IMG/VR virus record: IMGVR_UViG_3300021401_000008 | Location: 1 to 50,686 of that record | Reading direction: 5' to 3' (one strand) | DNA from: a virus | DNA length: 50,686 nucleotides | In this document: positions 14,851 to 21,704 of the stretch, one piece after another | Layout: every line of letters begins with the position of its first letter | Position numbering within the stretch: position 1 is the stretch's first letter | Notes under the pieces: generated by a model | Database searches by the model: none | Told to the model about the DNA's origin: nothing | The model's input: the letters and a program-made list of their open reading frames with translations, nothing else | Program-made: the position numbers and the translations under genes

Positions 14851-15491
14851 CGTTCTCCTCTCACAGCTGCCAGAAACTCAGCCCGTGCTGTTGCTTCTTT
14901 GAAAGCTCCCTCCAACGCCGTCGTCGTTGTCCAAGCTTCTTTCTTCACTCCACGCATCTCCATGCACAAATGACGACCACGAATTAAACAAGCGGCGCCT
15001 TTCGGCTGGAGACCTTTCTGGAGTAACTGAGCGATCTCTGCTGTCGTATCTTCCTGGAGAGCAGGCTTCTTGGCTACTAACTCAGCCAATCGAGCCAGCT
15101 TAGACAACCCCAACACTTTTTTCTTTGGGATGTAAGCGATCCAAATCCGCATCATCACGGGCAAAAAATGATGTGGGCACATCGACCACAACTGGATCGG
15201 ACCCACTGTGATCATCTCATCTGATTTAGCCGGAAATGTTTTGCTAAGGATTTCGGTTAGTTTGGTTCCATCATCAAACAGCCCATCGAAAATTTCTGCA
15301 TAGGCTCTAGCTACTCTTTCTGGTGTATCTTCGAAGTTCGGACCGTAACGTCTAACCTTCCCATGAGAGACTCGCTGCAAACTTTGTAAGATCTCAGCGA
15401 TACTTGCGGCTACTTCCCTTTTGAACATAAATACAGCATTCTCTCGTACTTGCTCTTCGTTCTTTCTCTTCCAATGATTCTTCGTTATCAC
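14847..15491 (-). CDS. folE: GTP cyclohydrolase I
   Basis: This 214-residue protein has the full FolE core: the SMCPHHFLP zinc/catalytic motif (103-111, with C105, H107 and H108), IPKKKVLGLSKL (121-132) and the second zinc Cys with RGV (C176 in HLCMEMRGV) followed by TTTT. FolE turns GTP into dihydroneopterin triphosphate, the first step of folate and of preQ0/7-deazaguanine synthesis. Its overlap with a DpdA-like gene favours the DNA-modification role. I chose GTG at 15491 because it forms a GTGA overlap with the upstream stop, has GGAG 8 bases before it, and gives the normal family length. QueD, QueE and QueC are not in this window. Confidence 0.93.
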   Translation of the reverse strand: MITKNHWKRKNEEQVRENAVFMFKREVAASIAEILQSLQRVSHGKVRRYGPNFEDTPERVARAYAEIFDGLFDDGTKLTEILSKTFPAKSDEMITVGPIQLWSMCPHHFLPVMMRIWIAYIPKKKVLGLSKLARLAELVAKKPALQEDTTAEIAQLLQKGLQPKGAACLIRGRHLCMEMRGVKKEAWTTTTALEGAFKEATARAEFLAAVRGER

Positions 15492-16528
15492 AGTATTGGC
15501 TCCATCTTCATGTATCTGTCTCTGAAAGTGTCCTTCCACTGATTCATGTGTGCAAAGATCCATCCGTTGTAGACGAAACGATAGGCCAACGATCTCTGTA
15601 ACAACTCGAAGTCGAACCCATTCTTCTCCACCTGCTGCCTTATCGACTTCATTGCTGCTGGTGAAAGCTCTGTCGTTGATCTCGTCGAGCTTTTCAGCCC
15701 ACCCGTCAGCGAAACATGCTGAGCTGTCATTGAGCCCCTGTCCGGCTCCAATGCATAAATCGCACCGTACGACGCCGTCCTGGACCAGCTGCTCGAGTCG
15801 ACTGAATGCCAAGGATATGCGTAAGCGAGTGCAATAGATGTTACAGCAAATCCGTGCAGTTTCACTTTATATCCCTCTACAGCCCGGAACACCTGATCGA
15901 GATAGAACCTGGTCTTCTTGTAGTCTGATTTCCTTCTGGCCAAACTCGAGATACCGATTCTGGTATAACCGGCGTCGAGATACTTCTTCAGCCAGTCCAG
16001 CGAATCATCGCCGTGATAGACTGGCACCGGCTTCAGCCCATGTTCTTCCAGAATCTTGGTGACGCCCCAGACCACCCTAACGTCTTGCGTCCAGTCGAAC
16101 GTAACGCACCACGAAATATCTTTGCTGTGCTTTTTGACAAAGCGGACATACAGCTCGATCGTCTTCTCTCTAAGCTTCTCTATATTGCCGACGTTCTTGT
16201 TCTTGAGAGCGAAAATATGGAATGAGAAAGCCCCGGAATCTAACATGATTGGATTGCCGTGAGCTACGTTTACTTCGAAAGACTCTAGCGCTCTCGAAGA
16301 CCAATAGATGGCTTCTGGATCTATATAGACGAAGGAAAAGCAGCGATACCGTACACCGGAGCATTTCAAGAACTCTTCTTCCAGCTCCTTTGCGTGCACA
16401 ACTGTGTGAGATAGATGAATTCTCGGCAACTCATCTGTCTGGGGTACGATTTTTGGATGTGGACCGTTCGCTAGAACTAACGTTTCTCTTTTTCTTGGTG
16501 TTGCTCTGTTCTTTGCTCCGCCCATCAT
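15488..16528 (-). CDS. dpdA: DpdA-like guanine transglycosylase for 7-deazaguanine DNA modification
   Basis: This 346-residue protein resembles phage DpdA, a relative of tRNA-guanine transglycosylase that swaps guanine in DNA for a 7-deazaguanine. Visible motifs are LDSGAFS (96-102, like TDSGGF of TGT), TFDWTQDV (143-150), VYHGDD (170-175), HGFAV (225-229) and SVDSSSWSR (242-250), with D244 as a candidate nucleophile. Modified phage DNA resists many restriction enzymes. It is directly followed by FolE, which makes the first pathway intermediate. The ATG at 16528 is in an ATGA overlap with the gene before it and has GGAG 9 bases upstream. Confidence 0.85.
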   Translation of the reverse strand: MMGGAKNRATPRKRETLVLANGPHPKIVPQTDELPRIHLSHTVVHAKELEEEFLKCSGVRYRCFSFVYIDPEAIYWSSRALESFEVNVAHGNPIMLDSGAFSFHIFALKNKNVGNIEKLREKTIELYVRFVKKHSKDISWCVTFDWTQDVRVVWGVTKILEEHGLKPVPVYHGDDSLDWLKKYLDAGYTRIGISSLARRKSDYKKTRFYLDQVFRAVEGYKVKLHGFAVTSIALAYAYPWHSVDSSSWSRTASYGAIYALEPDRGSMTAQHVSLTGGLKSSTRSTTELSPAAMKSIRQQVEKNGFDFELLQRSLAYRFVYNGWIFAHMNQWKDTFRDRYMKMEPIL

Positions 16529-16785
16529 ACTAGTTTGCTCCATTCTGGATGTGCCATCATGCAAAGTATGCCATTATACTCTACCAGCTTACCTGACTTC
16601 CGTAACGCTCGCAAAAGGTTCTGTGGATTGGCTCCGATTCGTTTGGCCCATTTGTTAAACTCTTCCAATGTCCTTGCTGTGCTCAGAAACTCGAACGCTT
16701 TCTGCCTTGCTGTTCCCTTTCTGAAAGTCTGGGCACACTTGGCGGTCTGGACAGAACGTTGAGCACTCGAGCGTCGTCTTGTCAT
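16525..16785 (-). CDS. Small helix-turn-helix-like protein overlapping a zinc-ribbon gene
   Basis: The C-terminal half (AFEFLSTARTLEEFNKWAKR, then NPQNLLRALRKSGKLVEYNG) looks like a small winged-helix or HTH fold. The stop is in an ATGA overlap with dpdA, so the end of this frame is surely used. The start is not settled. An ATG at 16785 has a near-perfect AAGGAGGT site only 3 bases away but lies 131 bases inside the zinc-ribbon gene, far more overlap than elsewhere here. Alternatively the frame is reached by a +1 frameshift from the zinc-ribbon gene, making one zinc-ribbon/HTH protein. Confidence 0.6.
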   Translation of the reverse strand: MTRRRSSAQRSVQTAKCAQTFRKGTARQKAFEFLSTARTLEEFNKWAKRIGANPQNLLRALRKSGKLVEYNGILCMMAHPEWSKLV

Positions 16786-16951
16786 ACACCTCCTTCTTTC
16801 CGAAACAGGTCTGCTCGTCCTTGGCCATCTTCTGGTAACAGGCTTTACAAATCCCGGTGACTGCTATGTAGGTTCCTTTCTCGATATCCTCTAGTGAGAA
16901 TTTCTCATCGCAGATCAAGCACCAGAGCAGCTTCTTGCCTACGGTATCCAA
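16655..16951 (-). CDS. Zinc-ribbon protein with paired Cys motifs
   Basis: Two CxxC pairs (CLIC and CKAC, about 25 residues apart) are followed by a second Cys-rich block (QTCFGKKEVYD, then ECSTFCPDRQVCPDF). Such layouts bind one or two zinc ions and often occur in small phage regulators. A good ATG is lacking after the sigma gene; the best reading starts at a TTG near 16951, overlapping the sigma gene by 13 bases, with GGGGTGG upstream. Its last 44 codons overlap the HTH-like frame. The C-terminal residues after CPDF look less protein-like, which fits a frameshift into the other frame. Confidence 0.55.
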   Translation of the reverse strand: MDTVGKKLLWCLICDEKFSLEDIEKGTYIAVTGICKACYQKMAKDEQTCFGKKEVYDKTTLECSTFCPDRQVCPDFQKGNSKAESVRVSEHSKDIGRV

Positions 16952-17496
16952 ACACCACCCCGCATCAGCTCCCGACAGTCGTTCTTGGTTAACCCGTTTT
17001 TCTTTGCTAGCTGACAGAACTCTACGTAGAACTGCTTCTCTTTCTCTGATCTCTTGGCTCTCACAGGAACCTGACCGAACCATTTCTTGATTCTCTGCCG
17101 ACAGTCCTCTGACGCTTCGTAGTAGGTTCTGGCCAGCGCGTCTAATGCTTCTTTCTCAGCTATCTTTGTATCTGGCTTGCCGAACCACTCGATGTCTTCC
17201 AGTGGTACTCGCCAACCCATTCTCTTTTTGACTTGGTGCTTGAGTGCGAAATTCAGAAATAGGTTAGAGACTCCGATCCATAGAAACGTGGAAACACTCG
17301 ATTGAGCTTTCCTGTATCTGAATTTTGCGTTTGCCAGGATAGCTACGTAAGCGTCAGCTACCAGATCTTCTGGCTCTACCCACATCTTGACCGAAGCTGG
17401 TAGCTGTCTCCAACTTTTGAAAGCCAGCTGATAGATCATGCCTTTGTACTTCTCGATGATTACTTCGTCTGTCTCACTCCACGTTCTTTTTGCCAT
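16939..17496 (-). CDS. Phage RNA polymerase sigma factor (sigma-70 family)
   Basis: This 185-residue protein has a clear region 2: YKGMIYQLAFKSWRQL, then EPEDLVADAYVAILANAKFR and an aromatic TFLWIGVSNLFLNFAL helix that would melt the -10 element. The C-terminal third (about residues 120-185) has a basic helical stretch but only a degenerate region 4, so -35 recognition may be unusual. It probably redirects host RNA polymerase to phage promoters. The ATG at 17496 has GGGGGAG 9 bases upstream. It lies directly behind a perfect sigma-70 promoter, so the host enzyme can make it early. Confidence 0.87.
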   Translation of the reverse strand: MAKRTWSETDEVIIEKYKGMIYQLAFKSWRQLPASVKMWVEPEDLVADAYVAILANAKFRYRKAQSSVSTFLWIGVSNLFLNFALKHQVKKRMGWRVPLEDIEWFGKPDTKIAEKEALDALARTYYEASEDCRQRIKKWFGQVPVRAKRSEKEKQFYVEFCQLAKKNGLTKNDCRELMRGGVWIP

Positions 17497-17518
17497 TAGT
17501 CGAGTCTCCCCCTGCGAG

Positions 17519-17547
17519 ATTATATAGTACAATCCCCCTAATGTCAA
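17519..17547 (-). promoter_or_regulatory. Perfect consensus sigma-70 promoter for the phage sigma gene
   Basis: On the minus strand TTGACA (17547-17542), exactly 17 bases, then TATAAT (17524-17519). Both hexamers match consensus at all positions. The predicted transcript starts near 17512, about 15 bases before the ATG at 17496. The -35 overlaps the stop codon of the upstream exonuclease gene. It should be read by the host housekeeping sigma factor. Confidence 0.93.
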
Positions 17548-18467
17548 GGCAACCTGAATAGCTTATGCCTCTCTGCTAACAGCTCTTTCAACTCGTACTG
17601 ACCCAAGAACCCGTAAATCTCTCTTCTGTGTCTCTCAGCCCACTCACCATCCCTTCCTGGTCTGGTAGCTACTCTCTTCAGTAAGTCTACCAAAACACTA
17701 CTTGTCTCTTTCGTCCATACCTCGCTTCTCGGATCTGTGATGATCTTTGCCATCTGTCTTTCTTTGAAAACTCTACGCCAGTGCTCATCGTATTTCTTTA
17801 CTAAAGCAGAACCCGATGCATAAAAACCCACCACTCTCAATCCTTGCTTCCATAACTTGACTGCCGTCTTTAGCCCAACTCCGGGCAGCCCTTTCAAACC
17901 ATCACCTGGATCTCCGGCCATCGCCCTGATATCTAAAAAAGCATTCATCGGAGCCCCAAGCCATCTCTCTACATCCTTCACTTTCAAAGGCTTCTGATCT
18001 AAATCGTGCCAAGCCCATACGTTGTTATCCAATAGCTGAAACAGATCTCGATCTTTTGAGAAAATTCGAACTTCATGCCCATGTCTGGCTAAGTTACTAG
18101 CCACCATACCGATCATATCGTCCGCTTCTACTTCATCTAGCTGGAGGACCCATAATCCGAGCAATCGCAAAATCGGAATCAGCTGATGTATCTGCCACTG
18201 CATCTTCTCATACTCAGGATTGAAAGCCCTATTTGCTTTGTAGGCTGGATACGCTTTATGCCTCCATGTTTTCTTTTCTCCGTCCCAGCAAATGATGATC
18301 CTAGCCTCTGGCAGCTTTTTGTTAATCTTGAGCAGCTCAGTCAGAAACCCGTAGAACATACCGGTCGGCTTCCCACCTGAACTCAATTTCAAATGGGCGA
18401 AGTGATGTCTATACGCACACCACTTTCCGTCGATAATTACAATTTGCTTAGTCACTGCTCTTTTCAC
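17544..18467 (-). CDS. 5'-3' exonuclease / flap endonuclease (PolA N-terminal domain type)
   Basis: This 307-residue protein is a FEN-type nuclease like T5 D15 or the PolA 5' domain. Acidic metal-site residues fall in IIDGKWCAYR (11-20), ICWDGEKKTWR (about 59-69), DEVEADDMIG and FSKDRDLFQL. A helix-hairpin-helix follows at GDPGDGLKGLPGVGLKTA. It removes RNA primers and 5' flaps, a role missing from the phage polymerase. The start is probably GTG at 18467 (or GTG at 18455); both overlap the preceding stop. The -35 of the sigma promoter overlaps its stop codon. Confidence 0.9.
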   Translation of the reverse strand: MKRAVTKQIVIIDGKWCAYRHHFAHLKLSSGGKPTGMFYGFLTELLKINKKLPEARIIICWDGEKKTWRHKAYPAYKANRAFNPEYEKMQWQIHQLIPILRLLGLWVLQLDEVEADDMIGMVASNLARHGHEVRIFSKDRDLFQLLDNNVWAWHDLDQKPLKVKDVERWLGAPMNAFLDIRAMAGDPGDGLKGLPGVGLKTAVKLWKQGLRVVGFYASGSALVKKYDEHWRRVFKERQMAKIITDPRSEVWTKETSSVLVDLLKRVATRPGRDGEWAERHRREIYGFLGQYELKELLAERHKLFRLP

Positions 18468-18714
18468 CTGGCATCCAGAATTTTACATTTAGTAGACTAC
18501 CAACCATAGAAGTACCTTCGAACTCTTTTCTAGTCAGCTCAAAGAAGCCTCTCTTCCAACGAGCTAGCGTAATCCGAGTTCCTTCTTCGCACTCAGCCAG
18601 TATCTTCCCTTGTAGCTCTGGTGTCAATTTTCCTTCTAGATCTGCTCTTTCTTTCCCGGCCCCATCAAAGACTGCCAACGAGCCGTCTGTAAATAAGTAC
18701 ACGTCCTTTATCAT
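18448..18714 (-). CDS. Hypothetical protein, 88 residues, first gene after array 3
   Basis: The protein begins MIKDVYLFTDGSLAVFDGAG, followed by a Glu/Lys-rich helix and a strand-rich end (TRITLARWKRGFFELTRKEF). I know no family. Its ATG follows the last unit of array 3 plus AGAAAAA, and that unit makes a TAAGGAGA ribosome site. It overlaps the exonuclease gene by about 20 bases. Confidence 0.72.
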   Translation of the reverse strand: MIKDVYLFTDGSLAVFDGAGKERADLEGKLTPELQGKILAECEEGTRITLARWKRGFFELTRKEFEGTSMVGSLLNVKFWMPGEKSSD

Positions 18715-18721
18715 TTTTTCT

Positions 18722-18836
18722 CCTTACCTCACCTTACCAAACATGACCCAACCTTAGCCAACTGTACCACACCACACCAAACCTTACCATACACCACCTT
18801 GCCTAACCACACCACAGCTCACCACGCCGCACCAAA
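18722..18836 (-). repeat. Degenerate pentanucleotide array 3, (TNNGG)23
   Basis: Twenty-three TNNGG units on the coding strand fill 115 bases with no phase slip. They lie between the primase stop (TGA then G) and the spacer AGAAAAA before the next ATG. Single changes are CGTGG, CAAGG (position 1), TGGTG, TCATG (T at position 4), TACAG (A at position 4), TGAGC and TTGGC (position 5). Arrays 1, 2 and 3 share the opening GTTTGG and the TAAGG/TTTGG unit types, but their unit order differs, so they are not recent copies of one block. Confidence 0.95.
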
Positions 18837-18837
18837 C

Positions 18838-19794
18838 TCATCTGTCTCTCATCAGTGATTTTATTCTCATGCGCAGCAGTGGTGTTATCTCTTTTCTAGC
18901 TGCCAGAAGTTCCCTAATCTCTGAGTCATGCATCTCATCTGCTTGCTGCTCAGGCCAAGGCCAGACCATACTGACCTTCTTTACCAACGGCTGTAAGTTA
19001 TCGGCAGCAGCCAAATAGCCCTTCATACCGATTACATCTGGATCAACGAAGAGAACCACTTCGTCAAATTGTTTCAGCTGGTTTGATTGGATCGCTGTAA
19101 TCGCATTTCCCATCGTCGCCGAAGAGACCATCTTATACTCCGTCGCTCTCTCTATTGCCAGCGCTTTCGGTATCCCTTCCGAGACTACTACAATCTTCGT
19201 ACCCATCTCGTATTTCTCGGGATGAACGTTATATGCGCATTTGTTCCCAACTGAATTCTCATACTGCAAGAATCTCTGCCCCGTCCAGTCTCTCCCAACC
19301 ATACCAGCCAACATATCACCATAACGGACTGGAAAAATGATCATGTGATGAAACTTGTCATCTTGCACCGTTGCACCGATCTCATGCGTTCTAAGCTGTC
19401 TAGGCGTGATACCTCTTTTCCGGACATACTGCCTAGCTCTTCCGAATAATGGATCGTTGTCTGTCACGTCTTTCAGCTTTTCAAAGCCTACTGGAAAATC
19501 TACTGGATCTGGTCTCGTTCTGGTCTTTTGTGTGAAAGCTTCTGCTCGTATCTCTTCGAAGCTATCTGAACCGAGCTGTCTTAGGATATCCAGTAGTACC
19601 TTTCTGGAACTCCAACCACAGCGAAAGCAATGACCCAATCCGGACTTGATATTAAATCCGAGCTTAAACTCGAAATCGATCCCACGATTTCTCTCCGGAC
19701 AGAACAAACAACAGATCTTGAATTCGTCTGGCTCTGTCGAATGCTCTCTGACTTCGACACCTTTCAAAGTCATCTGTGTAAAGAAATCGATCAA
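18838..19794 (-). CDS. dnaG: DNA primase with zinc ribbon and TOPRIM domain
   Basis: This 318-residue primase has a zinc ribbon (C29 and C32, then C56 and C59), a linker, and a TOPRIM domain with VVSEGIPKA (203-211, E206) and FVDPD (249-253, D251 and D253). Such enzymes lay down RNA primers; the partner helicase is probably the DnaB-like protein at 23.5-24.9 kb. The length is typical of compact phage primases. The best start is TTG at 19794, with GAGGAG 8 bases upstream, because no ATG fits. Its stop codon is followed at once by array 3. Confidence 0.9.
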   Translation of the reverse strand: MIDFFTQMTLKGVEVREHSTEPDEFKICCLFCPERNRGIDFEFKLGFNIKSGLGHCFRCGWSSRKVLLDILRQLGSDSFEEIRAEAFTQKTRTRPDPVDFPVGFEKLKDVTDNDPLFGRARQYVRKRGITPRQLRTHEIGATVQDDKFHHMIIFPVRYGDMLAGMVGRDWTGQRFLQYENSVGNKCAYNVHPEKYEMGTKIVVVSEGIPKALAIERATEYKMVSSATMGNAITAIQSNQLKQFDEVVLFVDPDVIGMKGYLAAADNLQPLVKKVSMVWPWPEQQADEMHDSEIRELLAARKEITPLLRMRIKSLMRDR

Positions 19795-19832
19795 GGCTTC
19801 TTCTCCTCTGCTTTGCCTGTTGGCTCACTCGT

Positions 19833-19858
19833 TAGCTGCTAGGCCGCTCGGCCAGCTA
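19833..19858 (-). other. Bulged GC-rich hairpin between accessory genes and primase
   Basis: TAGCTG(CTAG)GCCG CT CGGCCAGCTA can fold into a ten-pair stem with a 4-base bulge and a 2-base loop. It begins at the stop codon of the 61-residue gene. No T run follows on the minus strand, so it is not a standard terminator. It may slow or partly end transcription, or mark the edge of the accessory cluster. Confidence 0.5.
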
Positions 19859-20041
19859 CTGCACGAATTTCTTATAACTCATCACAGCTATTAGCAGGAC
19901 TCTCTTCAATGCTATGGCGTCAAAATTCATCAATTTGTTAATGTCGGCGCCCATCGGCGAATCTTTCATGCGGTCAAGCCATTGCTCCATTTTGTCGAGA
20001 GCTTCTTCTGCATCGCAAGCCAAGTTACCTATTTTGTCCAC
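19856..20041 (-). CDS. Hypothetical protein, 61 residues
   Basis: The start is GTG at 20041, with GGAG 7 bases upstream; a longer frame to 20113 would overlap the previous gene. The protein is helical and acidic at first (KIGNLACDAEEALDKMEQWL), with a hydrophobic end (ALKRVLLIAVMSYKKF). No family is recognised. It is the last gene of the accessory cluster before the primase. Confidence 0.62.
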   Translation of the reverse strand: MDKIGNLACDAEEALDKMEQWLDRMKDSPMGADINKLMNFDAIALKRVLLIAVMSYKKFVQ

Positions 20042-20066
20042 TCTCTCGCTCCTCTCTGGCCCGCGC

Positions 20067-20258
20067 TCAGGATTGCTTGGGCGGGCGCTCCGACTCAAAT
20101 CTCTCCTCGGCAAACTTTTCCAATAACTGTTCTACGTCTTTGCGAGCAAGCATAGGATTGTTGCTTTGGTTCGCAACTAGTCCGTAATGAGGCAAAGACT
20201 GCAATGCGGACCATAATTTATAGTCGCGTTCGTCCCACCCGTTTATTCTTTTTGACAT
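20067..20258 (-). CDS. Hypothetical protein, 63 residues
   Basis: The ATG at 20258 has AGAGG 6 bases upstream. The protein begins MSKRINGWDERDYKLWSALQ and ends with charged helices (DVEQLLEKFAEERFE). I recognise no family. Several genes in this cluster (19.9-22.3 kb) use more G and C on the + strand than flanking replication genes. Confidence 0.65.
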   Translation of the reverse strand: MSKRINGWDERDYKLWSALQSLPHYGLVANQSNNPMLARKDVEQLLEKFAEERFESERPPKQS

Positions 20259-20289
20259 TCTTAGCCTCTTTCTTTCGCGGCTCACAATT

Positions 20290-20442
20290 CTAGTTATCGC
20301 AATGGCTGACAACGCCACAATTACCGCAGCGAATCAGAATTGCTCCAGGAACGAGTGGCCGACCGTGACCACAAACTTGACACCAACGCTCTGCCATCGC
20401 TTCCTCCAATACATCTGCTATCTTGTCTAGAAGACCGCTCAT
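20290..20442 (-). CDS. 50-residue zinc-ribbon protein
   Basis: This frame opens at an ATG at 20442 with GGAGG about 10 bases upstream and ends at TAG at 20290. The protein begins MSGLLDKIADVLEEAMAE, then CQVCGHGRP and IRCGNCGVVSHC, a compact zinc ribbon with two CxxC pairs. Small zinc ribbons of this kind often act as nucleic-acid-binding or adaptor proteins, but the function here is unknown. Its size and Cys spacing favour a real gene. Confidence 0.62.
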   Translation of the reverse strand: MSGLLDKIADVLEEAMAERWCQVCGHGRPLVPGAILIRCGNCGVVSHCDN

Positions 20443-20487
20443 CCGGCTTTCGCCTCCTTGTCTGGCTCCTGGCTGACGAGGGCGGCT

Positions 20488-21525
20488 TCAACGCATAAAT
20501 TCTTTTCGCACGTCCTGCAATCTAGCACCGAAATCCGCCTCTCTTTGCCTAACAAACTCTTCCTGCTCGGCTTGACACTGTGGGCACATACTTCGTCCAG
20601 TCCAGCTCAATCCGTAGTGCTTACCACAAGAAAACCGCTCACTCGGCTGGTGGGCTGCGGCCAGCCATTTCTGAATATCCGCTATGTGCTTTTCAAGCGG
20701 GAATGGTGGCACCAAGCGTTCTCCTTCAAGACCAAGAGCCACTAGGATTTCATTCTCCGTGTAGAGCGAATCGGGGAACTGATAGCCGCTCCACGCCCAA
20801 GGATGCTTTTTACAGCGTTCGCACATTTGGCCTACAGGGATTATTTTTTGACCATGCTTATCAGAAAGAAGAACGTTAATGGACGCCCATTCTTGTGTTT
20901 TACCTACGCAACCACACCCATGACATTCATTTCCCACCTGCCCCGTCCCCGCCTCCTGAACGGCTGGCGCGGCTGCAAACAGATAACGAATCATCTCTTC
21001 TGCTTGCGTAGCGTCAAGTAGATTGGTCCCTGTTGGTTCAGCTTTCATCGGATGCGCGGTATGCTCGTTGAAAGTCCTCTTGAAGCTAATCCCGCCGTCT
21101 GGCTTGAAGTTTTCAGGCAGTCGCCACGAAAGGAAGCGGTTCACCATGTGCTTGATTAGTGACTCGGCTGGCGCTGCGCTCTCAGCGGGCTGGGCGACTA
21201 CTCCAAAACTATTCCACTCTAGTGGGCCTTCCCTGTGATTTCCTTCATGATTTATTGGAAGTTCGCAAAGCAATTTACCTTCTCGTAAGGTGCGAGTATG
21301 TTTTGGACAGCGGTCTTGCACCCCCTCTGCTAGGACGGGATGGATAGCGAAGTCTGAGAAAAGACGTGAAGCGACACTCTCTACCGCTTCATCCGTCATG
21401 ACAGTTATTCCCAAGTGCCCCATCGCACCGTATAGATATGAACGAGCCAAATCTCGCGCTCGGTCCATTGTTAGCCTATCGCTAGTTGTCATTCGAGCCT
21501 CATTTCTGGTTGGCCTGCCGCTCAT
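20488..21525 (-). CDS. Hypothetical phage protein with MVNRFLSWRLP motif and Cys clusters
   Basis: This 345-residue protein contains a block (MVNRFLSWRLPENFKPDGGI, then FKRTFNEHTAHPMKAEPTGT) that I recall from many proteobacterial prophage proteins of unknown function. Around it are Cys pairs (CHGCGCVGK, MCERCKKH, MCPQCQAE) that may bind zinc. It appears to be a mosaic of a conserved block and zinc modules. The ATG at 21525 is in an ATGA overlap with the gene before it. The presence of this proteobacterial-type block suggests either the host group or a transferred gene. Confidence 0.75.
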   Translation of the reverse strand: MSGRPTRNEARMTTSDRLTMDRARDLARSYLYGAMGHLGITVMTDEAVESVASRLFSDFAIHPVLAEGVQDRCPKHTRTLREGKLLCELPINHEGNHREGPLEWNSFGVVAQPAESAAPAESLIKHMVNRFLSWRLPENFKPDGGISFKRTFNEHTAHPMKAEPTGTNLLDATQAEEMIRYLFAAAPAVQEAGTGQVGNECHGCGCVGKTQEWASINVLLSDKHGQKIIPVGQMCERCKKHPWAWSGYQFPDSLYTENEILVALGLEGERLVPPFPLEKHIADIQKWLAAAHQPSERFSCGKHYGLSWTGRSMCPQCQAEQEEFVRQREADFGARLQDVRKEFMR

Positions 21526-21704
21526 GGGCGCATCGGCCTTCCGTTGAAAAATACATCCATGCATTCCACCAATTGATTTCGTGGCGAGTACATCTTTTTG
21601 ACCATCTGGCAGACGCTACAATTTGGGCAGATTTCTTTGCGTGGTACTTCCTTGCCCTTCTTGAAATATATAGTGCGCTCACAACCGCAATTCAGGCAGA
21701 CCAT
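21522..21704 (-). CDS. Small Cys-rich (zinc-binding) protein, 60 residues
   Basis: The ATG at 21704 follows GGGGTGG; a GTG two codons earlier is possible. The protein starts MVCLNCGCERTIYFKKGKEV and continues CPNCSVCQ, a short zinc-ribbon layout. It ends in an ATGA overlap with the MVNRFLSW-block gene. Function unknown; it belongs to a run of small Cys-rich proteins here. Confidence 0.66.
   Translation of the reverse strand: MVCLNCGCERTIYFKKGKEVPRKEICPNCSVCQMVKKMYSPRNQLVECMDVFFNGRPMRP

Noticed and set aside
16573-16578. TATAAT inside the HTH-like gene
   Set aside because: The base context gives no -35 and it is within coding sequence far from any gene start.
5579-18836. Reading the arrays as CRISPR or iteron arrays
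   Set aside because: There are no identical repeats with unique spacers and no long identical iterons; the unit is 5 bases and degenerate, and no cas genes are present.
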